DNA of 64,000 nt, taken from contig CAVYLN010000001.1 of the NCBI GenBank assembly GCA_963769435.1, positions 1,048,865 through 1,112,864 of the forward strand. Direction: 5' to 3'. A model generated the notes under the pieces. It was given only the letters and a program-made list of their open reading frames with translations, searched no databases and was not told the origin of the DNA. Position numbers and translations under genes: made by a program. This document shows positions 30,354 to 39,475 of this stretch, piece by piece. Origin of the DNA: JADKAV01 sp963769435 (GTDB lineage: Bacteria > Actinomycetota > Actinomycetes > S36-B12 > UBA10799). Each line of letters begins with the position of its first letter. Within the stretch, counting starts at the first letter, position 1.

Positions 30354-30845
30354 TTACGCCGCGGGAGTCTCCAGGGCGGCCTCGATCGCCTCGGTCATCT
30401 TCTCGGGCTCGTCCTTCGGGCCGAACCGCTCGAGGACCTCACCGTCGCGGCCGACGAGGAACTTCGTGAAGTTCCACTTGATCGACTTCGAGCCCAGGAA
30501 GCCCTTGGCCTGCGACGTCAACCATGCGAAGACGGGGTCGGCGTCGTCACCGTTCACGTCGATCTTCGCCATCATCGGGAACGTGACCCCGTAGTTGAGC
30601 TGGCAGAACTCGACGATCTCGTCGTTGCTGCCCGGGTCCTGGTTCGCGAACTGGTTGCACGGAAAGCCGAGCACGGTGAAACCCTGGTCCTTGTACTGCT
30701 GGTACAGCTTCTCCAACCCGTCGAACTGCGGCGTGAACCCGCACTTGCTCGCAGTGTTCACGATGACCAGTACCTGACCCCTGTACTCGCCGAGGTCGAC
30801 CTGGGAACCGTCGCTCGCGGCGACCTTGAAGTCATAGATGCTCAT
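30354..30845 (-). CDS. Glutathione peroxidase-family thiol peroxidase (Cys type)
   Basis: A 163-residue peroxidase reducing hydroperoxides, probably with thioredoxin or mycothiol-linked partners rather than glutathione in this phylum. The peroxidatic residue is Cys in VNTASKCGFTPQF, not selenocysteine (codon TGC). The second active-site motif LGFPCNQFANQDPGS supplies Gln and a possible resolving Cys, and IKWNFTKFLVGRDG supplies the Trp and Asn. ATG 30845 gives the normal length. No signal peptide. Frame intact. Confidence 0.92.
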   Translation of the reverse strand: MSIYDFKVAASDGSQVDLGEYRGQVLVIVNTASKCGFTPQFDGLEKLYQQYKDQGFTVLGFPCNQFANQDPGSNDEIVEFCQLNYGVTFPMMAKIDVNGDDADPVFAWLTSQAKGFLGSKSIKWNFTKFLVGRDGEVLERFGPKDEPEKMTEAIEAALETPAA

Positions 30846-30901
30846 GCCTGAATTGTCGCGTGCCCGCGCACAACCCGCCAACGCAGGCTTTGCCAAGGCC
30901 A

Positions 30902-31855
30902 CTAGTTGACGTTGACCACACCGCCACAACTGTCGGCGGCCCTCTGCATCTCCTTGACCACGTCGTTCATGACCTCGTCGGGGGTTTCCGCGTTGTAGAT
31001 GACGTGCATCCCGGTGGCCATGACCTGCGCGCACTTGGTCGCCAGCGCGGTCTTCGCCTGCTGTGCCGCGAGTTGGTCGCGCAAGGTGGCCTGCTTCGCG
31101 TTCGCCTCCTTCTGCGCCTTGTTGTACTGCGCGTTGAGGTTCTTCAGCTTGCCGGCCTCGGCCTTGAGGTCCTTCTTCTCCACCTTGAGTTTCGCCAGGA
31201 CCTCCTCATGCTCGGCCTTGGCCTTGTTCAGTGCTTCCTTGATCTCATCCTCTTCCTGGGTGTCCCGTGCGATCTCGGCCTTCAGTTGCTCGATCTCGGC
31301 GGCACTGGCCTGCGCGGCGGAGTCCGCGTCACTCTTCTGCATGAAACCCCAGCCCAGAGCAGCGACGGCCAGCAGCGCGGCGACCCCGGTCGCCACCTTC
31401 CAGCCAACACCGGAACCGCCGTTGCCGCCGTCGTCCTCCGGGGGCATCTGGTTCGCGGGCATGGGCACCGCACCGGGCGGACCGAAACCGCCAGGGGGCT
31501 GTGACCCGGGCGGGCCGAAACCACCGGGCGGTTGTGCACCGGGCGGCTGCGAACCGGGAGGCCCGTACCCGGGCGGCGGTTGTCCACCGGGGGGTTGTCC
31601 GCCGGGAGGACCGTACCCGGGCGGCGGCTGCGCACCGGCCGGAGGACCGTAGCCCGGAGGCGGCTGTGAGCCGGCGGGTGGACCGTAGCCGGGCGGCGCG
31701 TGCTGCACGGACGGCGGGCCGAAGCCTTCAGCCGGTGGACCGGGAGGACCCGCGGGCGACGCGTAACCCTCCGGCGGCGGGCCGGCTTCAGGGAACCCCT
31801 GACCTGCGGAGTCCTCGGGGATCCCAGACTCGGGCACACCATTTTCGTTGGACAT
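30902..31855 (-). CDS. Pro/Gly-rich membrane-anchored coiled-coil protein
   Basis: A 317-residue protein of unknown role. Residues 20-135 are a low-complexity region with repeated PPPGYGPPAG and QPPGGFGPPG units. One membrane helix follows (GWKVATGVAALLAVAALGWGF near residue 150), then a strongly charged coiled coil (EIEQLKAEIARDTQEEDEI to about residue 260) rich in Lys, Glu and Ala. A short C-terminal domain has two Cys (ATKCAQVM and ADSCGGVV). A cytoplasmic Pro-rich tail and an extracellular coiled coil are likely. ATG 31855 starts MSNENG. Confidence 0.7.
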   Translation of the reverse strand: MSNENGVPESGIPEDSAGQGFPEAGPPPEGYASPAGPPGPPAEGFGPPSVQHAPPGYGPPAGSQPPPGYGPPAGAQPPPGYGPPGGQPPGGQPPPGYGPPGSQPPGAQPPGGFGPPGSQPPGGFGPPGAVPMPANQMPPEDDGGNGGSGVGWKVATGVAALLAVAALGWGFMQKSDADSAAQASAAEIEQLKAEIARDTQEEDEIKEALNKAKAEHEEVLAKLKVEKKDLKAEAGKLKNLNAQYNKAQKEANAKQATLRDQLAAQQAKTALATKCAQVMATGMHVIYNAETPDEVMNDVVKEMQRAADSCGGVVNVN

Positions 31856-31928
31856 CGACCCTCCCGGTATTCGCGGTAAGGCTACTGCCCGCACGCCCCG
31901 ACGAGCGGGTGTGACACGGCGTAACCTC

Positions 31929-32865
31929 ATGTGCGTGAAGGCGATCGTTGTCGACCAGTCCGGGGGCCCCGAGCAGATGCACCTGGCGGAGGTCCCCGAC
32001 CCGCAGCCCGGTCCCGGCGAGGTGCTGCTCGATGTGACCGCGGCCGGGGTCAACCGCGCGGACCTGCTGCAGCGCAAGGGCCTCTACAACCCACCCGCGG
32101 GCGCCAGCAGCATCCTTGGCCTGGAGGTCTCCGGCACCCTGGACGGCCGGCAGGTCTGCGCACTGCTCAGCGGCGGGGGGTACGCCGAGCAGGTGGCGGT
32201 CCCCGCCGGCCAGGTCATGCCCCTTCCACCCGGAGTGGACCCGGTGAGCGCCGCAGGCATCCCCGAGGTCGCGTGCACCGTCTACTCCAACCTCGCGATG
32301 ACCGCGCACGTGCAGCCCGGCGAGTGGGTGCTCATCCACGGCGGCGGCAGCGGGATCGGGACCTTCGCGATCCAGTGGGCGCGAGCGATCGGCGCCCACG
32401 TGGCCGTGACCGCGGGCAGCGCATGGAAACTCGAGCGCTGCCGGGAACTCGGTGCCGAGGTCCTGCTCAACTACCGGGACGGGGATTTCATCGAGGAGAT
32501 GGAGCACCGTGCCGACGTCATCCTCGACGTGGTCGGCGCCAAATACCTGGCCACGAACATCCGCGCCCTCGCACCCGGCGGGCGCCTGGTGATCATCGGG
32601 ATGCAGGGCGGGGTGAAGGCCGAACTCAACCTCGGGGCGTTGCTCGACAAGCGCGGCACGGTGATCGCCACGTCACTGCGCGGGCGCAGCGTGGAGTCCA
32701 AGGCGGCGATCTGCGAGGCGGTGGTCCGCGACGTCTGGCCGCTCTACGAGTCCGGGCAGATCCGCCCGGTCATCGACTCGGTCCTGCCACTGGATCAGGC
32801 CGCCGAAGCCCACCGGATGCTCACCGAGTCGCGGGCTTTCGGCAAGGTCGTCCTAGCAGGTCTGA
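31929..32865 (+). CDS. NAD(P)H:quinone oxidoreductase, PIG3-type (one frameshift near the end)
   Basis: Zinc-free medium-chain dehydrogenase/reductase of about 311 residues, reducing quinones with NADPH. Family features are AAGVNRADLLQRKGLYNPP, ILGLEVSGT, the nucleotide site IHGGGSGIGTFAIQWA and LDVVGAKYLATNIRAL, with PVIDSVLPLDQAAEAHRML near the end. The reading frame runs on to 33023 across the opposite gene. Removing one G in GCAGG at about 32859 gives the normal ending GKVVLAV and a stop at 32865, three bases from the end of the convergent transporter. Start ATG 31929 or GTG 31935. Confidence 0.85.
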
Positions 32866-32867
32866 GC

Positions 32868-34150
32868 CTACGGAACCGACTTGATCGGGATCACCGCGAT
32901 CGCGCCGAGCACCGTGATCACCGCGACCGCGATGTACAGCGACGGGTAGCCGCCGAGCTGGGTCACGAACAACGCGGCCAGCACGGGTGCGAGCACCTGC
33001 GGCATGCGAGTTCGCGATGTTGATGACACCGAGGTCGCGCGCGCGGTCACCGGCGGTCGGCAGGACCTGGGTGATCAGCGCCTGGTCGACGCCCAGGTAC
33101 CACCCGTACCCCACGCCGAGGATGCCCGCAGCCAGCATCGTGAGGCCCCAGCCGCTGACGTCGGCAGGGACGAAGGCGAGTACCACACCGGCGATCGCGA
33201 TCACGAACGTGGAGGTGATCACGAAGACCTTGCGCTTGCCCATCCGGTCGGAGATGTACCCGCCGATCACCGCGGTGATCATGGTGCCGAACGAGTAGAG
33301 CGCCAGCAGCACGGTCTGCCGCTGCCCGGCCTCGTCGTCGCTGAAGCCGAGGTGATCGGTGAGGAAGAACAGCAGGTACAGGGTGGCCATGGCGATGCTC
33401 AGCGAGACCAGGAACCGCGCCAGCCAGGCCCACCCGAAGTCCGGGTACTTCTTCGGCGACACCCAGAACCCCTTGATGAACGGGCCGAGTTCGAACGGCG
33501 GCCGATCTTCCTTGAGCAGCGGCGGGTCCTTGAGGATGAACATGAACGGCAGCACGAAGAGGAAGAACAGGAAGGCGGTGAGGTACGAGCCGCCGAGCAG
33601 GGACACCACCAGGAACGACACCAGCCCGACCCCGAGCACCGGGCCGAGTGCCTGGGCCAGACCCGACCAGGCCGGAGGCGACACCACGTTGCCGGACGGG
33701 CACCTGGTCGGGGATCGTGGCGGTGAGTCCGGCGTACGCGGCGTTGACGGAGAACTGCACGACCAGCCAGATCACGGTCAGCGCGATGATGCTCGTCATG
33801 TGCGGCATGATCAGCAGGCCGACCATGCCGAGGATCGAACCGCCGAGCATCCACGGCCGACGACGGCCGAAGCGGGACGTGGTGCGGTCGGACATGGCGC
33901 CGGCCAGCGGGTTCCCGATGACCGAGCCGATCACGCCGACGCCGGTGACGACGGCCAACGCGGCCTCTTTGCCGTCCGAGCCTGCGATCTCCTCGGACAA
34001 CCGGGGCAGCAGGTTGAGGATCGGCGTGAAGAACGCCAGCATGATGCCGAGGTTGGCCAGCCCCAGCCCGGCGAGGAAGAGCCCTCTGACGGGTGCGGTC
34101 GGTTCGGCGAGTGCGGCGACGGGTGCCTTCGTGGCAGCGGGGTCACTCAT
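32868..34150 (-). CDS. MFS transporter (about two frameshifts)
   Basis: Protein of about 425 residues with about 12 membrane segments. GAMSDRTTSRFGRRRPWMLG between helices 2 and 3 is the motif A seen in the GPH/SLC45-like branch of sugar transporters. VIGGYISDRMGKRKVFV repeats it in the second half. Frames change at about 33650 (deleting one G in GGTCGGGTC restores GLVGLAQALGPVLGV) and near 33010. The protein starts MSDPAATKAP at 34150. Sugar or small-organic uptake or export cannot be told apart. Its end abuts the quinone oxidoreductase stop. Confidence 0.8.
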
Positions 34151-34194
34151 GGCCCACAAGGTACTCCTGCGGCGGGCCGTCGGGCGCGGTTTGG

Positions 34195-34606
34195 CTACTC
34201 CTGGGGGGCGGAGATGTTCATCGACCAGACAATCCCGAACTTATCGGTCAGTTGGCCGTAGGTGTCGCCCCACATCTGCATGGCCAGTTCGGTTCCGACC
34301 GTGCCACCCTCAGCGAGCCCGTCCCAGTAGCGGCGCAGTTCGGCCTCGTCCTCGCCGTAGAGGATCAGCGTGACGCGCTGCCCCTCTGACGTAGTCCATA
34401 CCGGGAGGGGTGTCCGAGCCCATGAACGTGTACCCGGCGGGTGTGTCGAGCTGGGCGTGCATGATCTGGTCCGCCTCCGGCCCGGTCTGCCCGAACTCGG
34501 AGAACGTGTTCATGGCCAATTCACCGCCGAACACATCGCGGTAGAACTGCATGGCCTCTCGGGCCTGGCCACGGAACGACAGGTACGCGCTGAGTCGGCT
34601 GGACAT
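34195..34606 (-). CDS. PhnB-like VOC (glyoxalase-fold) protein (one frameshift)
   Basis: Protein of about 137 residues of the PhnB/3-demethylubiquinone-methyltransferase-like branch of the vicinal-oxygen-chelate fold. It has YLSFRGQAREAMQFYRDVFG, then MHAQLDTPAGYTFMGSDTPP, and after the shift QRVTLILYGEDEAELRRYWD and the typical GQLTDKFGIVWSMNI ending. One extra base near 34389 (a G4 run) breaks the frame. Members lack a clear enzymatic role. Upstream of the start lies palindrome C. Confidence 0.8.
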
Positions 34607-34635
34607 GGGGCGAGCCTAAACCTGACCCGCCGCCG

Positions 34636-34728
34636 CTGTCCGCTTTTGCATGATGATCAAGCCTGGGCGGGTACGGCTCGTGCTCAGCACCCCGGCGCGC
34701 ACCATGATCATCATGCAAAACCGGACAG
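34636..34728. repeat. Palindromic intergenic element, family C
   Basis: Arms of 24 bases at 34636-34659 (CTGTCCGCTTTTGCATG then ATGATCA) and 34705-34728 (TGATCATCATGC then AAAACCGGACAG) match at 23 of 24 positions around a 45-base GC-rich centre. It lies between two genes on the minus strand, just 10 bases after the ABC transporter stop. Its sequence is different from families A, B and D but its size and placement are alike. Confidence 0.8.
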
Positions 34729-34738
34729 ACGCCCGCCC

Positions 34739-36713
34739 TCACCCGGCCGGGACGTCCGCAGCCTCGTCGTAGCTGGCCAGGAACTGCGACTGGTACAGGT
34801 CGTAGTAGAAACCCTGCGCGGCCATGAGTTCGGCGTGGGTGCCCTGCTCCACGATCCGGCCCGGCGTCCATCACCAGGATGATGTCGGCGTCGCGGATCG
34901 TGCTCAGCCGGTGCGCGATCACGAAACTCGTCCGGCCGTGGCGCAATTCGGCCATCGCCTGCTGGATCAGCACCTCGGTGCGGGTGTCCACGGAACTGGT
35001 CGCCTCGTCGAGGATCAGGATCGGCCGGTTGGCCAGGAACGCCCGCGCGATGGTCAGCAACTGCTTCTCGCCGGCCGACAGGTTCGAGGCCTCGTCGTCG
35101 AGCAGCGTGTCGTAGCCGTCGGGCATGGTGCGCACGAAGTGGTCGACCCGCGCCGCCCGCGCCGCCTCCATGACCTGATCCTCGGTGGCACCTTCGGCGC
35201 CGTAGGCGATGTTGTCGCGGATCGTGCCGGCGAACAGCCAGGTGTCCTGCAGCACCATCCCGAAGCAGCGCCGCACGTCGTCGCGGTCCATGTCCATGAC
35301 CGGCACCCCGTCGAGCAGGATCTGCCCGGAGTCCACGTCGTAGAAACGCATGAGCAGGTTCACCAGCGTGGTCTTGCCGGCCCCGGTCGGCCCGACGATC
35401 GCGACCGCCTCGCCCGGCTGCACCTCGAGGTTCAGGTCCTCGATCAGCGGGGTGTCCTCGACGTAGCGGAAGGACACGTCCCGCAGTTCGACGTGGCCGC
35501 GCGGCAGTTCCAGCAGCCCGGCCTTCGTCGACTCCGGGCTCTGCTCCTCGGCGTCGAGCAGTTCGAACACCCGCTCGCTGGAGGCGATGCCCGACTGCAG
35601 CAGGTTCGTGATCGACGCCAGCTGCGTGATCGGCATCGTGAACTGCCGGGAGTACTGGATGAACGCCTGCACGTCGCCCAGGCTCATCGACCCGTTGGCC
35701 ACCCGGATCCCGCCGATCACCGCGATCGCCACGTAGTTCAGGTTGGAGATGAACGTCATCGCCGGCTGGATGATCCCGGAGATGAACTGGGCCCGGAAAC
35801 TCGCGGCGTACATCTGCTCGTTGGCGTCGTCGAACTCCTTGATCGCCTCGCCGCGGTGGCCGAAGACCTTGACCAGTTCGTGGCCGGTGAACATCTCCTC
35901 GATGTGGCCGTTGACCTTGCCCGTCCACTTCCACTGCCCGACGAACTGGCCCTGCGAGCGCCGCGCGATGAACAGCGTGACGAAGAACGACAGCGGCACG
36001 GTGAGCAGCGACACCAGCGCCAGGATCGGGGAGATCCAGAACATCATCCCCAGCACCCCGAGCACGGTCATGATGCTGGTGATCGCCTGCGTCATGGTCT
36101 GCTGCATCGTCGTGGAGATGTTGTCGATGTCGTTGGTCACCCGGCTCAGCAGGTCCCCTCGCGGGTGGGTGTCGAAGTACTTCAGCGGCAGCCGCCCGAG
36201 TTTGAGGTCGACGTCCTCGCGCAGCCGGTACATGGTGCGCTGGGTGACCCCGGCCATCAGGTACTGCTGCCCCCACTGGAACACCGAACTGATGAAGTAC
36301 ACGACGATCACCAGCGCGATGATCTGCCCGAGCGCGACGAAGTCCACCCCGTCGGTCAGGGTCATCGACGCGAGCATCTGCGCCTGCTGAACCTGTCCGG
36401 CCGCGCGCAGCCCTTCGATGGCCTGCTCCTGGCTGACGCCGGCCGGGAGCTGTCGCCCCACCACCCCGGCGAAGATCACGTTGGTCGCCTGGCCGAGCAG
36501 CCACGGGCCGAGGACGGCGAAGAACACGCTGACCACCGCGAGCACGAGGACCACCGCGATGATGAACCGTTCGGGGCGCAACCGGCGCAGCAGCCGCTTG
36601 AACGTGGCCTTGAAGTTGCGCGGCTTCTCCGCCGGCAGGCTCAAGCCCATCCCGCCCATGGGCCCGCCGGGGCGCGGACCGGCACCCCCGCCGCCGGGTC
36701 GCATCATCGCCAT
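34739..36713 (-). CDS. ABC exporter half-transporter, catalytic subunit (one frameshift)
   Basis: Type IV ABC half-exporter of about 658 residues with fused membrane and ATPase domains. The first 25 residues are Gly/Pro/Met-rich. Six helices follow, with coupling regions such as KYFDTHPRGDLLSRVTNDID. The ATPase has Walker A GPTGAGKTT, a degenerate-looking signature LSAGEKQ, Walker B ILILDEATSSVD with the catalytic Glu, and the H-loop IAHRLST. A GGG for GG near 34860 shifts the frame; correction gives the C-terminus RIVEQGTHAELMAAQGF. It pairs with 36811-38545 as a heterodimer. Confidence 0.9.
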
Positions 36714-36729
36714 GACGCACCCCCCTTGG

Positions 36730-36810
36730 CCTTTTGTGAAGAAGGTGCCGCGAAACGCCGGCGTGTCGGCACCTCGCGCAACGTCCCTGCGGTAGCTGCA
36801 CAAAGCGGGT
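36730..36810. repeat. Decayed family A palindromic repeat (copy 2)
   Basis: CTTTTGTGAAGAAGGTGCCG followed by a GCGTGTCGGCACC centre matches the left arm and centre of family A. The right arm is degraded to GTAGCTGCACAAAGCGGG instead of CTTCTTCACAAAACCGGG. It sits between the two ABC subunits, which interrupts an otherwise tight gene pair. Confidence 0.7.
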
Positions 36811-38545
36811 TCATGAGGCCGCCTCCGCCGCGGTGAGCTGCGAGTACACGATCTCCTGGTAGGTCTCGCAGGTCTGCATGAGTTCCGCGTGGGTCCCGAC
36901 CCCGACCACCCGGCCCCGGTCGAGCACCACGATCTGGTCGGCGTTGCGGATGGTGCTCACCCGCTGCGCGACGATGATCACCGCCGCCTTGCGGGTCCGC
37001 GCCCCGAGCGCCGCACGCAGCCGGGCGTCGGTGGCGTAGTCCAGCGCGGAGAAGGAGTCGTCGAACACGTAGATCGGGCACGGCCGCACCAGCGCCCGCG
37101 CGATGGACAGCCGCTGCCGCTGACCGCCCGACACGTTGGTGCCGCCCTGGTCGATCTCCGCATCCAGGCCTTCGGGCAGTTCCCGCACGAACCCCGCGGC
37201 CTGCGCCACCGTCAGCGCCTCCCATACCTGCTCGTCGGTCGCGCCGGGTTGACCGAAGCGCACGTTGGACCCCACCGTGCCGCTGAACAGGAAGGCCTTC
37301 TGCGGGACCAGACCCAGGTAGGTCCACAGGTCCTCCTGGGCGAAGTCGCGCACGTCCACCCCGTCGATGAGCACCGCCCCGCCGGTCACGTCGTACAGAC
37401 GCGGGATGAGGTTGATCAAGCGTGGTCTTGCCCGAGCCGGTGGAACCGACCACCGCCGTGGTCTGGCCGGGGCGGATCGTGAGGTTCACGTCGCACAGCA
37501 CCGGGTCCTCGGCGCCCGGGTAGCGGAACTCGACATCGCGGAACTCCACGACCCCGCGCCGCTGCTCCGGCTCGACGGCCGTCACCGGGTCGATGACCTC
37601 CGGGCTGGTGTCGAGGACCGCGCCGATGCGTTCGGCCGACGCCGCCGCCCGCGGCACCATGACCATGATCATCACGGCCATCATCACGCTGAACAGGATC
37701 TGCATGATGTAGGCCAGGAACGCGGTGAGGTCGCCGATCTGCATGGTGCCCTGATCGACGAACCGGCCGCCGAACCAGATGATCGCCACGCTGGACAGGT
37801 TGAAGATCAGCATCAGCGACGGCATCATCAGCGCGAACAGCCGCGTCACCCGCAGCGCGGTGTCGGTGAGGTCCTCGTTGGCGTCGGCGAAACGGCGCTG
37901 CTCGTGGTCGGTGCGCACGAACGCGCGGATCACCCGGATGCCGGCGAGGTTCTCGCGCAGCACCGCGTTGATCTTGTCGATCTTCACCTGCATGGACCGG
38001 AACAGCGGCACCGCCTGCCACATCAGCACGCCGATCACCACCGCCATCACCGGGATGATCACCAGCAGCAGCGCGGACAGTTGCACGTCGGTGCGCAGGG
38101 CCATGACCACGCCGCCGACCGCGGTGAGCGGGGCCGCGATCATCATGGTCAGGCCCATCAGCACGAGCATCTGCACCTGTTGCACGTCGTTGGTCGTGCG
38201 CGTGATCAGCGACGGCGCCCCGAACTCGTTGACCTCCCGCAGGCTGAAGCGCTCCACCGAGCGGAACAGCTCCCCGCGCACGTCCCGGCCGAACGCCATG
38301 GCGGTGCGGGCGCTGAAGTAGACCGCGACCACGGAGACGATCCCGAGGCCCAGCGAGATCGCCAGCATGATCACCCCGAGCCGGACGATGTAACCGATGT
38401 CCCCGGTCACGACGCCGTTGTTGATGATGTCCGCGTTGAGGAACGGAAGGTAGAGGTTCGCGATCACCTGCATCGTCGTCAGCACCACGACCACGATCAG
38501 CGCCGAGCGGTAGGGACGCAGGAACCCCGCGATGAGGCTGATCAA
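36811..38545 (-). CDS. ABC exporter half-transporter, degenerate subunit (one frameshift)
   Basis: Half-exporter of about 578 residues. The membrane domain starts MISLIAGFLRPYR, with NADIINNGVVTGD and ITRTTNDVQQVQ. The ATPase has Walker A GSTGSGKTT, a good signature VSGGQRQRLSIARAL, and Walker B IYVFDDSFSALD in which the catalytic Glu is Asp. That is the pattern of the degenerate subunit in heterodimers such as TM287/288 or BmrCD, matching the catalytic partner at 34739. The frame breaks at 37418, where TTGATC should be TGATC. It lies upstream of its partner, with a repeat between them. Substrates may be drugs or lipids. Confidence 0.9.
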
Positions 38546-38610
38546 CGAGAACTCCGCACGGGGAAAGGGTACGCCCGGGGGCCGGAGACGGCGCGACGGT
38601 GGCCGCCGAC

Positions 38611-38668
38611 CTTTTGTGAAGAAGGTGCCGGTGAACCCCGGCGTGTCGCCGCAACTTCTTCACAAAAC
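38611..38668. repeat. Family A palindromic repeat (copy 3)
   Basis: Arms TTTTGTGAAGAAGGTGC (38612-38628) and GCAACTTCTTCACAAAA (38651-38667) differ at one position. The whole element is essentially identical to copy 4 at 39400-39458, and some flanking bases (GCCGAC to the left, CCGGGC to the right) also match. It lies between divergent genes. Confidence 0.85.
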
Positions 38669-38798
38669 CGGGCCCGGGGGCGCGGGGCCGGCGTGACTCC
38701 TTGAGCAATCCCGCCGCGCGGATCTCGAACCCTCGGCCCTTGTGCAAGCCCCTCGCACCTTGATTGACTGAACGGATTGCCGAGGACTAGGGGCTGAC

Positions 38799-39360
38799 AT
38801 GTCAGCGAAACACATACTCATCGCCTCCCTTGCAGGGTTCGCCCTCGTCGCAAGCGGCGGCGCCGCGGACGCTGCGAAGAATGAGCAATAGCGTGGTCGT
38901 CAAGGACTCGAAGGACAGGGGGTCGCTCTACCCCGCCGACGTGTACAAGCGCTGCGACATCAGAAAGATGACGGCGGCGGTCCGGGGAAACACACTGATC
39001 ATCACGGTCAGACACGGGGGCAAGGTCGAGACGGCGTTCAACACCGAGTTGCGCATCAACACCGCGGGTAGCAGGGCGTCCGATCCCGAGTACGTGCTCA
39101 ACGAAGCCGGATCGCTGTACACGGCGGCCAAGGACACGTACACCCCGGACGTGGCCAAGACCAGCCTGAAGCTGCGCAAGACCGCCCAACAGTGGACGTT
39201 GCCACTGAAGAAGATCGGCAAGCCGAAGCGGGTCGGACTCCAGGCGAAGACCTGCGGTGAGGGTGCAGTCGACATCGCCCCGGGTGCGAACTACTTCGAC
39301 GACACCGGATGGGACGGCACCATCGCGAACAAGTACGCATACCTCAGGACGCGGGGCTAG
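38799..39360 (+). CDS. Small secreted protein of unknown function (one frameshift)
   Basis: Protein of about 186 residues. An ATG at 38799 opens a clear signal peptide, MSAKHILIASLAGFALVASG ending ADA, which stops after 30 codons. The mature part reads in another frame from about 38880 (SVVVKDSKDRGSLYPADVY, then VRGNTLIITVRHGGKVETAF, a beta-rich stretch with two Cys, CDIRKM and KTCGEG). One extra base joins them. No family is recognised. It is bracketed by two near-identical family A palindromes in the same orientation. Confidence 0.65.
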
Positions 39361-39399
39361 AAAACGGCGCACCGGGCCTGCCGCGGGTGGCCCGCCGAC

Positions 39400-39458
39400 C
39401 TTTTGTGAAGAAGGTGCCGGTGAACCCCGGCGTGTCGCCGCAACTTCTTCACAAAACC
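39400..39458. repeat. Family A palindromic repeat (copy 4)
   Basis: Arms 39401-39417 and 39440-39456, the same sequence as copy 3, with the GTGAACCCCGGCGTGTCGCC centre. It lies between the convergent ends of the secreted gene (39360) and the DUF222-HNH gene (39476), so here it could act as a two-way terminator. Confidence 0.87.
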
Positions 39459-39475
39459 GGGCGGGGCCGAGGGGT

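Noticed and set aside
30354..30845. Selenocysteine in the glutathione peroxidase
   Set aside because: The peroxidatic codon is TGC (Cys), not TGA.
31490..31720. DNA tandem repeat (microsatellite)
   Set aside because: It encodes the in-frame Pro/Gly-rich tail of a clear protein; the periodicity is at the protein level.
32866..33023. C-terminal extension of the quinone oxidoreductase (LSLRNRLDRDHRDR...)
   Set aside because: It is antisense to the transporter gene and vanishes when one extra G is removed, giving the normal family ending.
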